Positions 16,690 to 25,181 of a stretch of 64,000 nt of DNA are shown here, piece by piece (position 1 is the stretch's first letter; each line of letters begins with the position of its first letter). The notes beneath the pieces are model-generated. The model was not told where the DNA came from and ran no database searches. It was given only the letters and a program-made list of their open reading frames with translations. Source of the stretch: an uncultured Lachnospiraceae bacterium (GTDB lineage Bacteria; Bacillota; Clostridia; Lachnospirales; Lachnospiraceae); assembly GCA_947574135.1 (NCBI GenBank), contig CANPIM010000006.1, positions 17,329 to 81,328 of the forward strand. The letters are read 5' to 3'. A program made the translations under genes and the position numbers.

Positions 16690-17715
16690 ATGGAGAAGAA
16701 AAATATCGACTGGGCAAATCTTGGCTTTGGGTATATAGCCACGGAGAAAAGATTTGTCTCCAATTTCAAAAACGGAGCCTGGGAGGAAGGTGGGCTTACG
16801 GAGGACAGCACGGTTACCATAAGTGAGTGTGCAGGGGTGCTCCAGTATGCCCAGACGATTTTTGAGGGGCTGAAGGCCTATACCACGGAGGACGGACGGA
16901 TTGTGACCTTTCGCCCGGATTTAAACGGGGAGCGTATGGAGCAGTCGGCCAAGCGCCTGGAAATGCCGGTATTTCCCAAGGAGCGCTTTGTGGAGGCTGT
17001 GCTTCAGGTGGTAAAGGCCAATGCCGCCTATGTGCCCCCCTACGGAACGGGAGCCACCCTCTATGTGCGTCCCTATATGTTTGGAAGCAATCCGGTGATT
17101 GGGGTGAAGCCTGCGGATGAATACCAGTTCCGCATTTTTGCCACCCCGGTTGGGCCCTACTTCAAGGGAGGGGTAAAGCCTCTGACTATTCGGGTCAGCG
17201 ATTTTGACCGGGCGGCGCCTCAGGGAACGGGACATATCAAGGCAGGCTTAAACTATGCCATGAGCCTTCATGCAATCGTTACGGCCCATGAGGAGGGCTA
17301 TGACGAGAATATGTACCTGGATGCTGCCACAAGAACCAATGTGGAGGAGACCGGAGGAGCCAATTTCCTGTTTGTGACAAAGGACAACAAGGTAGTGACT
17401 CCTAAGTCCTCCAGCATTCTGCCGTCCATCACCCGGCGCTCTCTGGTGTATGTGGCCAAGGAGTATCTGGGCCTGGAGGTGGAGGAGCGTGAGATTCCTC
17501 TGGAGGAGGTTAAGGAATTTGCCGAGTGTGGCCTTTGCGGTACGGCGGCTGTGATTTCTCCCGTGGGAAAGATTGTGGACCACGGTAAGGAGATCTGCCT
17601 GCCCAGCGGCATGGAGAAGATGGGACCTGTTACGCAAAAGCTTTACGATACCCTGACCGGAATCCAGATGGGACGTCTGGAGGCTCCCAAGGGATGGATT
17701 TATACGGTAGAGTAA
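16690..17715 (+). CDS. ilvE: Branched-chain amino acid aminotransferase
   Basis: 341 aa, class IV PLP enzyme that transfers the amino group between glutamate and the oxo acids of valine, leucine and isoleucine, in the cytoplasm. The PLP lysine is in GHIKAGLNYAMS (about residue 182); VEETGGANFLF binds the cofactor phosphate region; FEGLKAY, RPYMFGS and GTAAVISPVG are further family signatures. The length fits group II (Eca39-type) enzymes. The start follows AGGAGG. It is monocistronic, with its own promoter and terminator. Confidence 0.93.
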   Translation: MEKKNIDWANLGFGYIATEKRFVSNFKNGAWEEGGLTEDSTVTISECAGVLQYAQTIFEGLKAYTTEDGRIVTFRPDLNGERMEQSAKRLEMPVFPKERFVEAVLQVVKANAAYVPPYGTGATLYVRPYMFGSNPVIGVKPADEYQFRIFATPVGPYFKGGVKPLTIRVSDFDRAAPQGTGHIKAGLNYAMSLHAIVTAHEEGYDENMYLDAATRTNVEETGGANFLFVTKDNKVVTPKSSSILPSITRRSLVYVAKEYLGLEVEEREIPLEEVKEFAECGLCGTAAVISPVGKIVDHGKEICLPSGMEKMGPVTQKLYDTLTGIQMGRLEAPKGWIYTVE

Positions 17716-17774
17716 AACCGGAAATCCAGAGAGGAAGTTTGCGGGGAAAATAGAACTAAGAAAAACAGAGCAGA

Positions 17775-17815
17775 AGAGGGCAGGCACCCATGATATGGGG
17801 CCTGCCCTCTTTCGC
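17775..17815. terminator. Bidirectional terminator between ilvE and the yfcC-family gene
   Basis: AGAGGGCAGGC (17775-17785) pairs perfectly with GCCTGCCCTCT (17800-17810), with an inner CCCAT/ATGGG extension. T-rich flanks lie on the plus strand and A-rich sequence lies on the other side. Confidence 0.85.
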
Positions 17816-17842
17816 TCTTTGCCAGATGCTTTTCCATGAATA

Positions 17843-19351
17843 CTAGAAATGAATCAGCACTGCAAGGATCATAATAATAGAAGCGCTTACAAACAATACG
17901 CCCTGCATTTTAATCTGGAATTTCGCCCATTTTCCCCACTCAAGTTTGGCAACGCCCAGAGTTCCCAGAAGGCAGCCGGAGGTGGGGACAATCAGGTTGG
18001 AGAAAGCGTCTCCCAGCTGGAAGGCCAACACAGAGGTCTGACGGGTTACGCCCACCAGATCCGACAGGGGAGCCATAATGGGCATGGTGAGAGCCGCCTG
18101 TCCGGAGCCGGATACCACAAAGAAGTTGAACACGGTCTGGAACACGTACATCAGCCATGCGGAGATCACCGCCGGGAGGCCCTGCATAGCGCTGCTGATG
18201 GCGTGAAGAATGGTATTCAGCACGGTGGGGGAGGAGGCGCTGGTGCCGCCCAGGATAATGATAATGCCCTGTGCCATACCAACCACCAAAGCCGGTCCTA
18301 CCAGGTCAGCCGCGCCGCTCTGGAAGGCGGAGGCAATGTCATTGACCCGCATATCGTTAAGCTTGAATATCACGGCGATAATACCGGATACCAGACCCAT
18401 AATAAAGAACTGAGAGGCGATTTCCGGAATGTAAAAGCCTTTTTCCACCACACCCCACACCGTCCAGATCATGGTGGCCAGAATCACCAGCAGGATGAGC
18501 TTGTGGCCCAGACGGAAATCCACAACCGTATCCTCCACCTTAAATTCCTCCCGGTACTTGGAATCGCTGTCATAGGCCACGGACAGCTGAGGATTCTTTT
18601 TGATTTTGGAGGCATAGACCATGGTAAAGGCCATACCGATACCGGTGAACAAAAACCAGAGAACAATCCGGAAGCCGGCGCCGGAGAGCACAGGAATCTC
18701 GGCAATTCCCTGAGCAATGGCCAGGCTGAAGGGGTTCATCCAGGAAGCGCCAAAGCCGATCTGGGTGGCGCAATAGGTAACACAGACACCCACCACGGCG
18801 TCATATCCCATGGCAATAAACATGGGAACCAGAATCATGGCAAAGGGAATGGCCTCCTCGCCCATGCCGAATACGGCGCCGCCCAGAGAGAACAGGGCAA
18901 ACAGCACGGGAATCAGGAACTTTTCTGCTCCCTTGGTCTTATTGATCATAGCCAGGATGCCCTGGTCTACGGCCCCGGTTTTTAAGACAATGCCAAAGGC
19001 GCCTCCGATAACCAGAAGAAAGGCCACAATGCCTACGGCAGAGCCCCATTTATCGCCCACAGTCAGACCCTCAAACACATAGTTGAGAATTCCCTGACGT
19101 CCGAAATCCTCTGTTCCGAACAGAGGCGCCACCTGGGTGATGTGATTGCCGTTTTCATCGGTCACATACTGGAAGCTGTCCGGATCCAGCACGGTCCGGG
19201 TTTTCTCCTCCCCGTTTTGCAGGTAGGTGATTTCCTTGGTCTCATACTGCCCCAGAGGCACGAACATGGTCAGCACTGCGGCAAAGAGAATCACAAAGAA
19301 AATAATCACATAGGTATGGGGCATTTGCAGCTTTCGTTTTTTTTCATTCAT
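17843..19351 (-). CDS. YfcC-family integral membrane transporter
   Basis: 502 aa with about 12 hydrophobic helices. Signatures include MPHTYVIIFFVILFAAVLT at the N-terminus, FGMGEEAIPFAMILVP, GFGASWMNPFSLAIAQGIA, and VSGSGQAALTMPIMAPLSD near the C-terminus, all typical of the YfcC/COG1288 group of ion-coupled carriers. The start is the ATG at 19351 with GGAG upstream rather than the earlier in-frame codon. It lies downstream of iadA on the same strand, which suggests uptake of (iso)aspartyl peptides, aspartate or a related amino acid; that is inference from context. Confidence 0.85.
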   Translation of the reverse strand: MNEKKRKLQMPHTYVIIFFVILFAAVLTMFVPLGQYETKEITYLQNGEEKTRTVLDPDSFQYVTDENGNHITQVAPLFGTEDFGRQGILNYVFEGLTVGDKWGSAVGIVAFLLVIGGAFGIVLKTGAVDQGILAMINKTKGAEKFLIPVLFALFSLGGAVFGMGEEAIPFAMILVPMFIAMGYDAVVGVCVTYCATQIGFGASWMNPFSLAIAQGIAEIPVLSGAGFRIVLWFLFTGIGMAFTMVYASKIKKNPQLSVAYDSDSKYREEFKVEDTVVDFRLGHKLILLVILATMIWTVWGVVEKGFYIPEIASQFFIMGLVSGIIAVIFKLNDMRVNDIASAFQSGAADLVGPALVVGMAQGIIIILGGTSASSPTVLNTILHAISSAMQGLPAVISAWLMYVFQTVFNFFVVSGSGQAALTMPIMAPLSDLVGVTRQTSVLAFQLGDAFSNLIVPTSGCLLGTLGVAKLEWGKWAKFQIKMQGVLFVSASIIMILAVLIHF

Positions 19352-19483
19352 TTGTTTTCTCCAATCCCTCTTCTGCACCTGAGATGTGCAGAGATATTTG
19401 TATTACTGATGTGAAAGATGCAGCCATGGCCGGATACGACCAGGCGCTCTTTTGCGTCCAGGAAAGGTCCTAGGCGACAGGCA

Positions 19484-20656
19484 TTACTGGAAGGTGCCCT
19501 TTTTCACGGCCCTTCCCTCCTGTACCATAAGCTCCCCCTTAGCTATCACCGTGTGAATATGCAGGGTATCCTTATCCACCAGCACCAGATCCCCGTCCAT
19601 TTGGGGGGCAATCCGTCCCTTGCGGGGAAGCTTAAGGAGAGCAGCCGGATTTGTGGTCACCGGACGAAGCGCCGTGGAAATATCCACCTGCTCCTCCAGA
19701 ATGGCGTCCCGCACCTCCCGGTAAAGAGAGGTGACCTTTCCCACCCCCAGACGAAGAAAAGTGCCGTCCCTGTCAAAGATAGGCATGCTTCCCTGGCCGT
19801 CCGAGGAGAAGGTGATCTGCTGATCAGACACCCCCTGTTCCAGCATAAGCCTGAGTCCTGTGCTGGCCTTCACCTCATCCTCCTCCAGAAAATTGGGGTC
19901 TGAGCTGGTGGTGAGATCCACATAGCCGCCCAGGGTCCTGGCATAGTCGATGCCATCCTTGAGAAGGCGGATGCTCCGGTTAATGTGGGTGGGCAGCATG
20001 TTGGAGGGCGGAATCTCCGTCTCCTCCACCACGTACCGGAGATAGGAAAGCATACGGTTCCCGTCTCCCATGTGGATATTTACCAGGCCGGCCTTTCCGG
20101 ACAGAATCCCGCCCACCCGGGTATCCGCCACAATCCGGGCAAATTCCTCCCGGGTTGGCTGGGAAGAGCGGTGATCGGAAATGGCGATCTCCCCGCAGCC
20201 CACCACCTTGTCTATGAGAATGAGATCATCCATCACAGTGCCGGTGAGGGTGCGCACGGGAACCTGGTAGGAGCCCGTATAAATATACGCAGTGATACCC
20301 TCCTCCTCCAGCCCCCGGGCCTTGGCTAACAGAGAAGCCATGTTGCGGGTGGTGCCGTCTGTTCCCAGGCACCCCACCACAGTAGTCACGCCACCCAAGG
20401 TCATATCCGTCAGCATGATTTCCGGCGTTCGGGTGTGATAGCTTCCCTCTCCGCCGCCTCCCAGGATATGCACATGACTGTCAAGAAAGCCGGGAAACAG
20501 AAGCTTCCCCCTTCCGTCCAGAACTCGGACATCATAGGCATCCACAGCAGGGATATCCTCTGCAATTTTCAGAATGCGGGAATCTCCCAGCAAAACATCT
20601 TGTATCCCCTGATATTCCGGGGCATATACGGCCGCCCCCCGGATGAGTGTCAGCAT
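19484..20656 (-). CDS. iadA: Isoaspartyl (beta-aspartyl) dipeptidase
   Basis: 390 aa amidohydrolase that cleaves beta-aspartyl dipeptides arising from protein damage or diet. The metal site is seen in FPGFLDSHVHILGGGGEG, the bridging lysine region near VNIHMGDG, LPTHINRS for the other histidines, and TFSSDGQGSMP for the catalytic aspartate. The start is the ATG at 20654-20656, eight bases after AGGAGG. It is the first gene of a probable two-gene unit with the YfcC-family transporter 130 bp downstream. Confidence 0.9.
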   Translation of the reverse strand: MLTLIRGAAVYAPEYQGIQDVLLGDSRILKIAEDIPAVDAYDVRVLDGRGKLLFPGFLDSHVHILGGGGEGSYHTRTPEIMLTDMTLGGVTTVVGCLGTDGTTRNMASLLAKARGLEEEGITAYIYTGSYQVPVRTLTGTVMDDLILIDKVVGCGEIAISDHRSSQPTREEFARIVADTRVGGILSGKAGLVNIHMGDGNRMLSYLRYVVEETEIPPSNMLPTHINRSIRLLKDGIDYARTLGGYVDLTTSSDPNFLEEDEVKASTGLRLMLEQGVSDQQITFSSDGQGSMPIFDRDGTFLRLGVGKVTSLYREVRDAILEEQVDISTALRPVTTNPAALLKLPRKGRIAPQMDGDLVLVDKDTLHIHTVIAKGELMVQEGRAVKKGTFQ

Positions 20657-20774
20657 AGGCATTTCCTCCTTCTCTCCATGCTCCTATGGAGACATTGTAC
20701 CATGATTTGGGGAAATCTGGTAGGATTAATTGATAAAAATACAGAAAAATGCGTAAGCTTGCAAAAAAGCCTGT

Positions 20775-21011
20775 TTAGCGCATATTTCCCATAAGCTGTC
20801 GCATCTCCTCTAACAGCTCCATATCCTGGGCGGTAAGCTTCAGATTGGAGCTGTAGGTTTCCCCGGCAGCCGTGGTGGCCTGTATATCCAGTATGGTGCC
20901 CTCGGCAATGGCATTTCTGGCTACGGCCTGCATAAAAAGGGGAAATTTGGGATGATTTTGAGTGAACTTGTCCCAAAGGCCTTTTACGCGAAAGATATCC
21001 ATGGGGTTCAT
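20775..21011 (-). CDS. Conserved small hypothetical protein
   Basis: 78 aa starting at MNPMDIFRVKGLWDKF, with AAAAAAGGAGG at proper distance before the ATG at 21009-21011. The composition is mixed, with a helix, a beta-rich middle (GTILDIQATTAAGETYSSNLK) and a C-terminal helix; there is no signal peptide or membrane segment. Similar small proteins are common in clostridia, but the function is unknown. It lies between the iadA unit and the BlaI locus. Confidence 0.7.
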   Translation of the reverse strand: MNPMDIFRVKGLWDKFTQNHPKFPLFMQAVARNAIAEGTILDIQATTAAGETYSSNLKLTAQDMELLEEMRQLMGNMR

Positions 21012-21215
21012 AAAAGTGTCCTCCTTTTTTGTAATGGGCAGCATGTAAGCTAGCCATAATGACTTATAGAGCATTATACAGGATCTTGGAGGAGAAATCC
21101 AGGGGAGGCGCAAGGAATTCCTGTGATTTTGCCAGATACAGCGGAAGGGCCGAACCTGGCGGAGTAAGCAGGGCAACGGTGCACTGAGCCAGATATGGAG
21201 AACGTGAAAATACAG

Positions 21216-21273
21216 TTGACAAGAAAATAAGACTGTGGTAGTATGAAAATGCAAAGGATACTACTGCAGTCTT
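21216..21273 (+). promoter_or_regulatory. Promoter with BlaI/MecI-type operator
   Basis: TTGACA (21216-21221), a 17-bp spacer and TAGTAT (21239-21244) form a strong sigma-A promoter. AAGACTGTGGTAGTAT (21229-21244) and ATACTACTGCAGTCTT (21258-21273) form an inverted repeat (14 of 16 pairs) containing the TACTA core of BlaI/MecI operators. One arm covers the -10 box and the other lies just past the start site, so bound repressor would block transcription. Confidence 0.8.
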
Positions 21274-21351
21274 ATTTTAGCAAAATCATATGTTTCAGGG
21301 CAACCGGAAATTCTGATTTTACCAAATTACAGAATCCCGACCCCGAAACCC

Positions 21352-21561
21352 GAAAGCAGAAATCAATTAGAAATCAGAAGGCAGAAGGCAGAAAGCTGAA
21401 ATCAGAAATCAGAAATCAGAAATCAGAAATCAGAAAGCTGAGGGCAGAAATCAGAAAGCAAAAGTCAAAAGAGCAGAAAGCTGAAATCAGAAAGCAAAAG
21501 TCAGAAAACAGAAAGCAGAAAGCTGAAATCAGAAAGCAAAAGTCAGAAAAGCAGAAAGCAG
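21352..21561 (+). repeat. Heptanucleotide polypurine repeat in the blaI leader
   Basis: About 210 bp of degenerate tandem 7-mers (CAGAAAT, CAGAAAG, CAAAAGT and similar) that are almost pure A and G with occasional C or T. The tract lies between the operator and the BlaI ribosome binding site, and includes longer duplicated blocks of about 50 bp. It is open in frame with BlaI and would encode a Lys/Gln/Glu/Ile heptad pattern, but the first in-frame ATG (21243) sits inside the -10 box, so it is more likely an untranslated leader. Confidence 0.75.
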
Positions 21562-21572
21562 GAGGACAAGGG

Positions 21573-21932
21573 ATGGAAATGGAGCTGTTTGATTCGGAAT
21601 TAAAGGTAATGGACGTATTGTGGCGGGAGGGGGACTGCCGGGCCAAGCATATAGCCAGCCTGCTTCATGAGGAGGTGGGCTGGAATGTAAACACCACCTA
21701 TACCCTGATAAAGCGTTGCATAAAAAAGGGAGCCATAGAGCGCACGGAGCCCAATTTTATGTGTCATGCGCTGATTCCAAAGGAGGCCGTGCAGGAGGCA
21801 AAGACCAATGAGCTTATTGATAAGATTTACGATGGCTCTGCGGATAAGCTGTTTGCGGCATTGCTGGGACGGAAGAATTTGTCAAACCGGCAGATTGAGA
21901 AGCTGAAGGAAATTGTGGGAGAGCTGGAATAG
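21573..21932 (+). CDS. BlaI/MecI family transcriptional repressor
   Basis: 119 aa, matching the usual 120-130 aa. The winged helix starts at LFDSELKVMDVLWREG; the recognition region is WNVNTTYTLIKRCIKKGAIER and the C-terminal dimer helices hold DKLFAALLGRKNLSNRQIEKLKEIVGELE. The start ATG at 21573 follows AGGAGG; the long open frame upstream is discussed under the repeat. The downstream metalloprotease begins 11 nt later. It is expected to repress its own operon through the inverted repeat upstream and to be released when the protease senses its signal. Confidence 0.9.
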   Translation: MEMELFDSELKVMDVLWREGDCRAKHIASLLHEEVGWNVNTTYTLIKRCIKKGAIERTEPNFMCHALIPKEAVQEAKTNELIDKIYDGSADKLFAALLGRKNLSNRQIEKLKEIVGELE

Positions 21933-21943
21933 GGGGGAGAAGC

Positions 21944-24900
21944 ATGACGTTTATACAGATGAGCGTGTCAGGAGGCGTGCTGATCGGAGTGATTGCCGGG
22001 ATACGGGCGCTGTTTATAAACCGGCTGCCCAAAAAAACCTTTTTGGCGCTGTGGGCCGTGGCCCTTCTCAGGCTTCTGCTTCCCTTTTCCATTTCCTCTC
22101 CCCTTAGTGTTTACGGATTGCTGGGGGAACATGGATTCTGGCTGCAGGAGAGCAGGGATGCGTCGGAGAAAGAGGTCCTTTTTACAGAATGGGAATCCGG
22201 GCAGACGCAAGGGCTGTCTGATGACAGAGGGTTGCAGAATTTGCAGGAGGGCAAAGACCTGGTGGGGCCAGGCCAAGCGGAAAATCAGAGCCAGGTAGCC
22301 AGGCCGGGCCAAGCGGAAAGCCAGGGTCAGGTAGTCAGGCCAGGCGAAGTGGAAAGCCAGACGGCCGGAGCATCCGCCGGGATTGCGGGTCTGTCTCACC
22401 TTTTCCGCGTAGCTTCCCTCTGGACCCTTGTGTGGGCGGTAGGCGCAGGGGTTTTGGCCACATACTTTCTCATTTCCTATATTCGCTGCTGCCGGGAATT
22501 TGGCACCAGCCTTCCGGTTGAGGAGGAAGGGGCGGAAGAGTGGCTGAGGAATCATGGAAAATCCGGCTGTCTGGGCCGGACCATTGCCCTTCGTAAGCTT
22601 CAGGGGATCTTTGCGCCTCTTACCTATGGGATCCTTCACCCGGTGATTCTGGTGCCCAAGGAAATGGATTGGGGGGACAAACAGAGCGTGGCCTATGTGC
22701 TGGAGCATGAGCGGATTCACATTCAGAGGCTGGATGCCCTGACCAAGCTTTTGCTCACCCTTGTTCTTTGTCTCCACTGGTTCAATCCACTGGTATGGCT
22801 GCTGTATCTTTTGGCAAACCGGGATCTGGAGCTGTCCTGTGACGAGGAGGTGATCCGGCGGTTTGGACCGGAGGCCCGGGCTTCCTATGCCAGGACCCTC
22901 ATTGGCATGGAGGAGGCCAGGAGCCGGCTGCTGCCCTTTTACAGTGGATTTAGCAAAAACGCCATTCAGGAGCGGATTACGGCCATTATGAAACATCACA
23001 GGTATTCTCTGGCAGCTCTGGGGGCGGCTTTGGCCCTGGTGCTGGGCATTTCCGCCGCCTTTGCCACCTCGGCCCGGCCGGATTCCTTAAGGGAGGCATT
23101 GACCAGCCTGCCCGGGAAGGATTTTACCCGGGAGGAGAGCCAGATGCTCTTTGATCTGTGGGTGGAGGGGTACGAGGACATGACGGTCTCTGCCTATCAG
23201 GAGCAAATGTGGCAGATGACAGACACGCTGGAATATAGAGAGCTTTTGGAGCGATTCTCCCAGTGGGATTGTGTGTATGAGCTGCCGGATGGCCGGGAGG
23301 CGGAGGCCTTAAGCGCCTTTATCCAATATTATTTTTCCGTTTTTGCGCCTCTGACCGGAGACAGGTGGAGGGAGCGGGAGGTTTCCGACGGGGTGCAGTA
23401 TTACGCGCCGGGGACCGGGGAGCCAGCCTTTTTGGAATATGTATTGCATCTTGCGGTGCTGGACGAGGAGAAGCTTCTGGTGGGAACCTATGAGGCGGCA
23501 GCGCCTGCCGTTCATGAGGGACTTAGGGACTTTCTCATGGAACGCTCCCTTGAGGAGCTTAGGGACTGGGAGGGCATGCTGAGTGCCTTAGAGGAGGAAA
23601 GCCGGCGGCTGGAGCAAAAGTCTGGCACAGAGAATCTGTCTCTCTCCCTGGAATACAGCTATATCCCGGTAGGAGAGCCGGGGGAGGTGGAGGATTTTCT
23701 GTCCGGGCAGATCTCCGCCCGGGTACGGGAGAATTGGGCCTTGATCTTGAAGCCCTATGAGGCTTTTGGTCTTACCTGGGAATATGCGGAGGATAGTAAT
23801 GGCGGCAGTGTCCGCATGTATTATGAGGATCGGGAGGTCCGGGGTATCTGGGATGAGGCGGAGCAAACCTGGATTTCAGAGCATAGCGGGTACCGGGATT
23901 ATGCCACAGATGCGGTGGAGCTCATAGCAGTTTATGAGGAGGGCAGGTTAAATGGCCTGCGCCCTGCTACCCGGGAGGAGCAAAAAGAGTGGGATACGCT
24001 GCGGGGGAAAGGAATTGGGATACCAGAAGCAGAGGGCAAAAGGGAGGAGGAGCCAGAGGAGCGCCAGTTCTCTCCGGGGACTTCTTCGGATTATGAGTCC
24101 CTGCTGGCCCTGAAAACGGCGGATTATCAGGAGCGCACCCTGGCAGAGTTTAATCAGGAGCTTCTGGACTGGTGCAACCAAAATCCGGAGAGCATGGAGC
24201 GCATTGGGGAGGACGTGTTTCGAGGGGATGCCTTTGGAGAGGCATCCCCGGTATCCCTGACCCCGTCGGAGAAGGATTTTGTGGCCTTTACCTTCCCGTT
24301 TTCCCGCGAGGAAAACTACCGGCGGATCACCAGCCTGCAGACGGGAGAGCCTGTGGAGGCGGCCCGGGTGGGAGGCAGAAAATTTTTCCAACAGGAGGAG
24401 CGCACCGGGAGCTGGTGCAGCTTATATTATGTGATTTCCTATAGAATAGAGGATCCGGAAACCATTACAGTGGGGGAGCGGAATGCCTGTATGAAAGGAA
24501 TACTGAAAGAAATTGGAAATTTTTGGGAGAATACAAGTCTCAAGGAGCTGCTCTCCATGGGTGAGGAGCAGGTAACAGAGTATTTTCAATCTCTGGCCAG
24601 GCAGTACAGTTCAGAGCAGCTGACCATTTCCGTCAATGAGGATCAGATTCAATTTGAGCATCGCGGGGGAGCAAGCCTGGTTTCCTGGGACGGAACGGAG
24701 ATTTTGCAGTATGGAGAGGACGGCGGCTTCTATATCCATAAGGTGTTTGCCAATTTCAGCGGAAAAACCATTGTGGGGATGGAATATGGCATGCTGGCCT
24801 TTGACGGGGAGGGAAAGCCTTTGAAGCTCCAGTGGGATTTCCTGGATTCCTCCGGGGAAAGAGCCTATGAGCATGTGGTACAAAGAGATGATTTGAAAAT

Positions 24901-25138
24901 AGAATCGGGAACCGTGTGGGAGGAGCCGGGGGGATGGTCTTTGGCCGAGCCGGTGAATGACGTTCTCCTGGAGGTGCGGCAGCTTACCTTTTCCGACGGA
25001 ACAGTCTGGGAAAATCCCGGATATGAGGACTGGCTGGCTCAATATGGGGGAGAGGATAGCACTGTGACAGAGTTTAGGGACTACTATCCCCGGGAAACGG
25101 AAATTCTTTGGGAGAATCCGGGAAACGAGATTTTTTGA
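21944..25138 (+). CDS. BlaR1-like M56 metalloprotease with very large extracellular part
   Basis: 1064 aa, far longer than BlaR1 (about 600). Transmembrane helices occur at residues about 8-25, 28-48, 160-180 and 355-372. The cytoplasmic M56 zinc site is HERIH (residues 255-259) with LSCDEE about 45 residues later. A 36-bp unit at 22266-22372 encodes a PGQAExQ repeat. After the last helix about 690 residues face outward; there is no penicillin-binding SxxK/SxN/KTG set that I can see, so the signal is probably not a beta-lactam. The region contains at least two related blocks (ALKTADYQERTLAEFNQELLDW and MLFDLWVEGYEDMTVSAYQEQM, at residues about 395 and 725). It is co-transcribed with the BlaI-type repressor. 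Confidence 0.85.
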   Translation: MTFIQMSVSGGVLIGVIAGIRALFINRLPKKTFLALWAVALLRLLLPFSISSPLSVYGLLGEHGFWLQESRDASEKEVLFTEWESGQTQGLSDDRGLQNLQEGKDLVGPGQAENQSQVARPGQAESQGQVVRPGEVESQTAGASAGIAGLSHLFRVASLWTLVWAVGAGVLATYFLISYIRCCREFGTSLPVEEEGAEEWLRNHGKSGCLGRTIALRKLQGIFAPLTYGILHPVILVPKEMDWGDKQSVAYVLEHERIHIQRLDALTKLLLTLVLCLHWFNPLVWLLYLLANRDLELSCDEEVIRRFGPEARASYARTLIGMEEARSRLLPFYSGFSKNAIQERITAIMKHHRYSLAALGAALALVLGISAAFATSARPDSLREALTSLPGKDFTREESQMLFDLWVEGYEDMTVSAYQEQMWQMTDTLEYRELLERFSQWDCVYELPDGREAEALSAFIQYYFSVFAPLTGDRWREREVSDGVQYYAPGTGEPAFLEYVLHLAVLDEEKLLVGTYEAAAPAVHEGLRDFLMERSLEELRDWEGMLSALEEESRRLEQKSGTENLSLSLEYSYIPVGEPGEVEDFLSGQISARVRENWALILKPYEAFGLTWEYAEDSNGGSVRMYYEDREVRGIWDEAEQTWISEHSGYRDYATDAVELIAVYEEGRLNGLRPATREEQKEWDTLRGKGIGIPEAEGKREEEPEERQFSPGTSSDYESLLALKTADYQERTLAEFNQELLDWCNQNPESMERIGEDVFRGDAFGEASPVSLTPSEKDFVAFTFPFSREENYRRITSLQTGEPVEAARVGGRKFFQQEERTGSWCSLYYVISYRIEDPETITVGERNACMKGILKEIGNFWENTSLKELLSMGEEQVTEYFQSLARQYSSEQLTISVNEDQIQFEHRGGASLVSWDGTEILQYGEDGGFYIHKVFANFSGKTIVGMEYGMLAFDGEGKPLKLQWDFLDSSGERAYEHVVQRDDLKIESGTVWEEPGGWSLAEPVNDVLLEVRQLTFSDGTVWENPGYEDWLAQYGGEDSTVTEFRDYYPRETEILWENPGNEIF
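22266..22372 (+). repeat. Three in-frame copies of a 36-bp unit inside the M56 protease gene
   Basis: Units begin at 22266, 22302 and 22338 (GGCCAGGCCAAGCGGAAA and variants); the third is partial and diverged. They encode a 12-residue Pro/Gly/Gln/Glu-rich linker repeat in the cytoplasmic or loop region before the third helix. Confidence 0.75.
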
Positions 25139-25181
25139 CAAAGGATTTTTTGAGAAAGGAAAGAGGGGATATGAGAAAGAG

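Noticed and set aside
21243..21572. N-terminal heptad extension of the BlaI-type repressor
   Set aside because: The only early ATGs overlap or touch the -10 box, so they would not be on the mRNA. AGGAGG precedes the ATG at 21573, which gives a normal-length BlaI.
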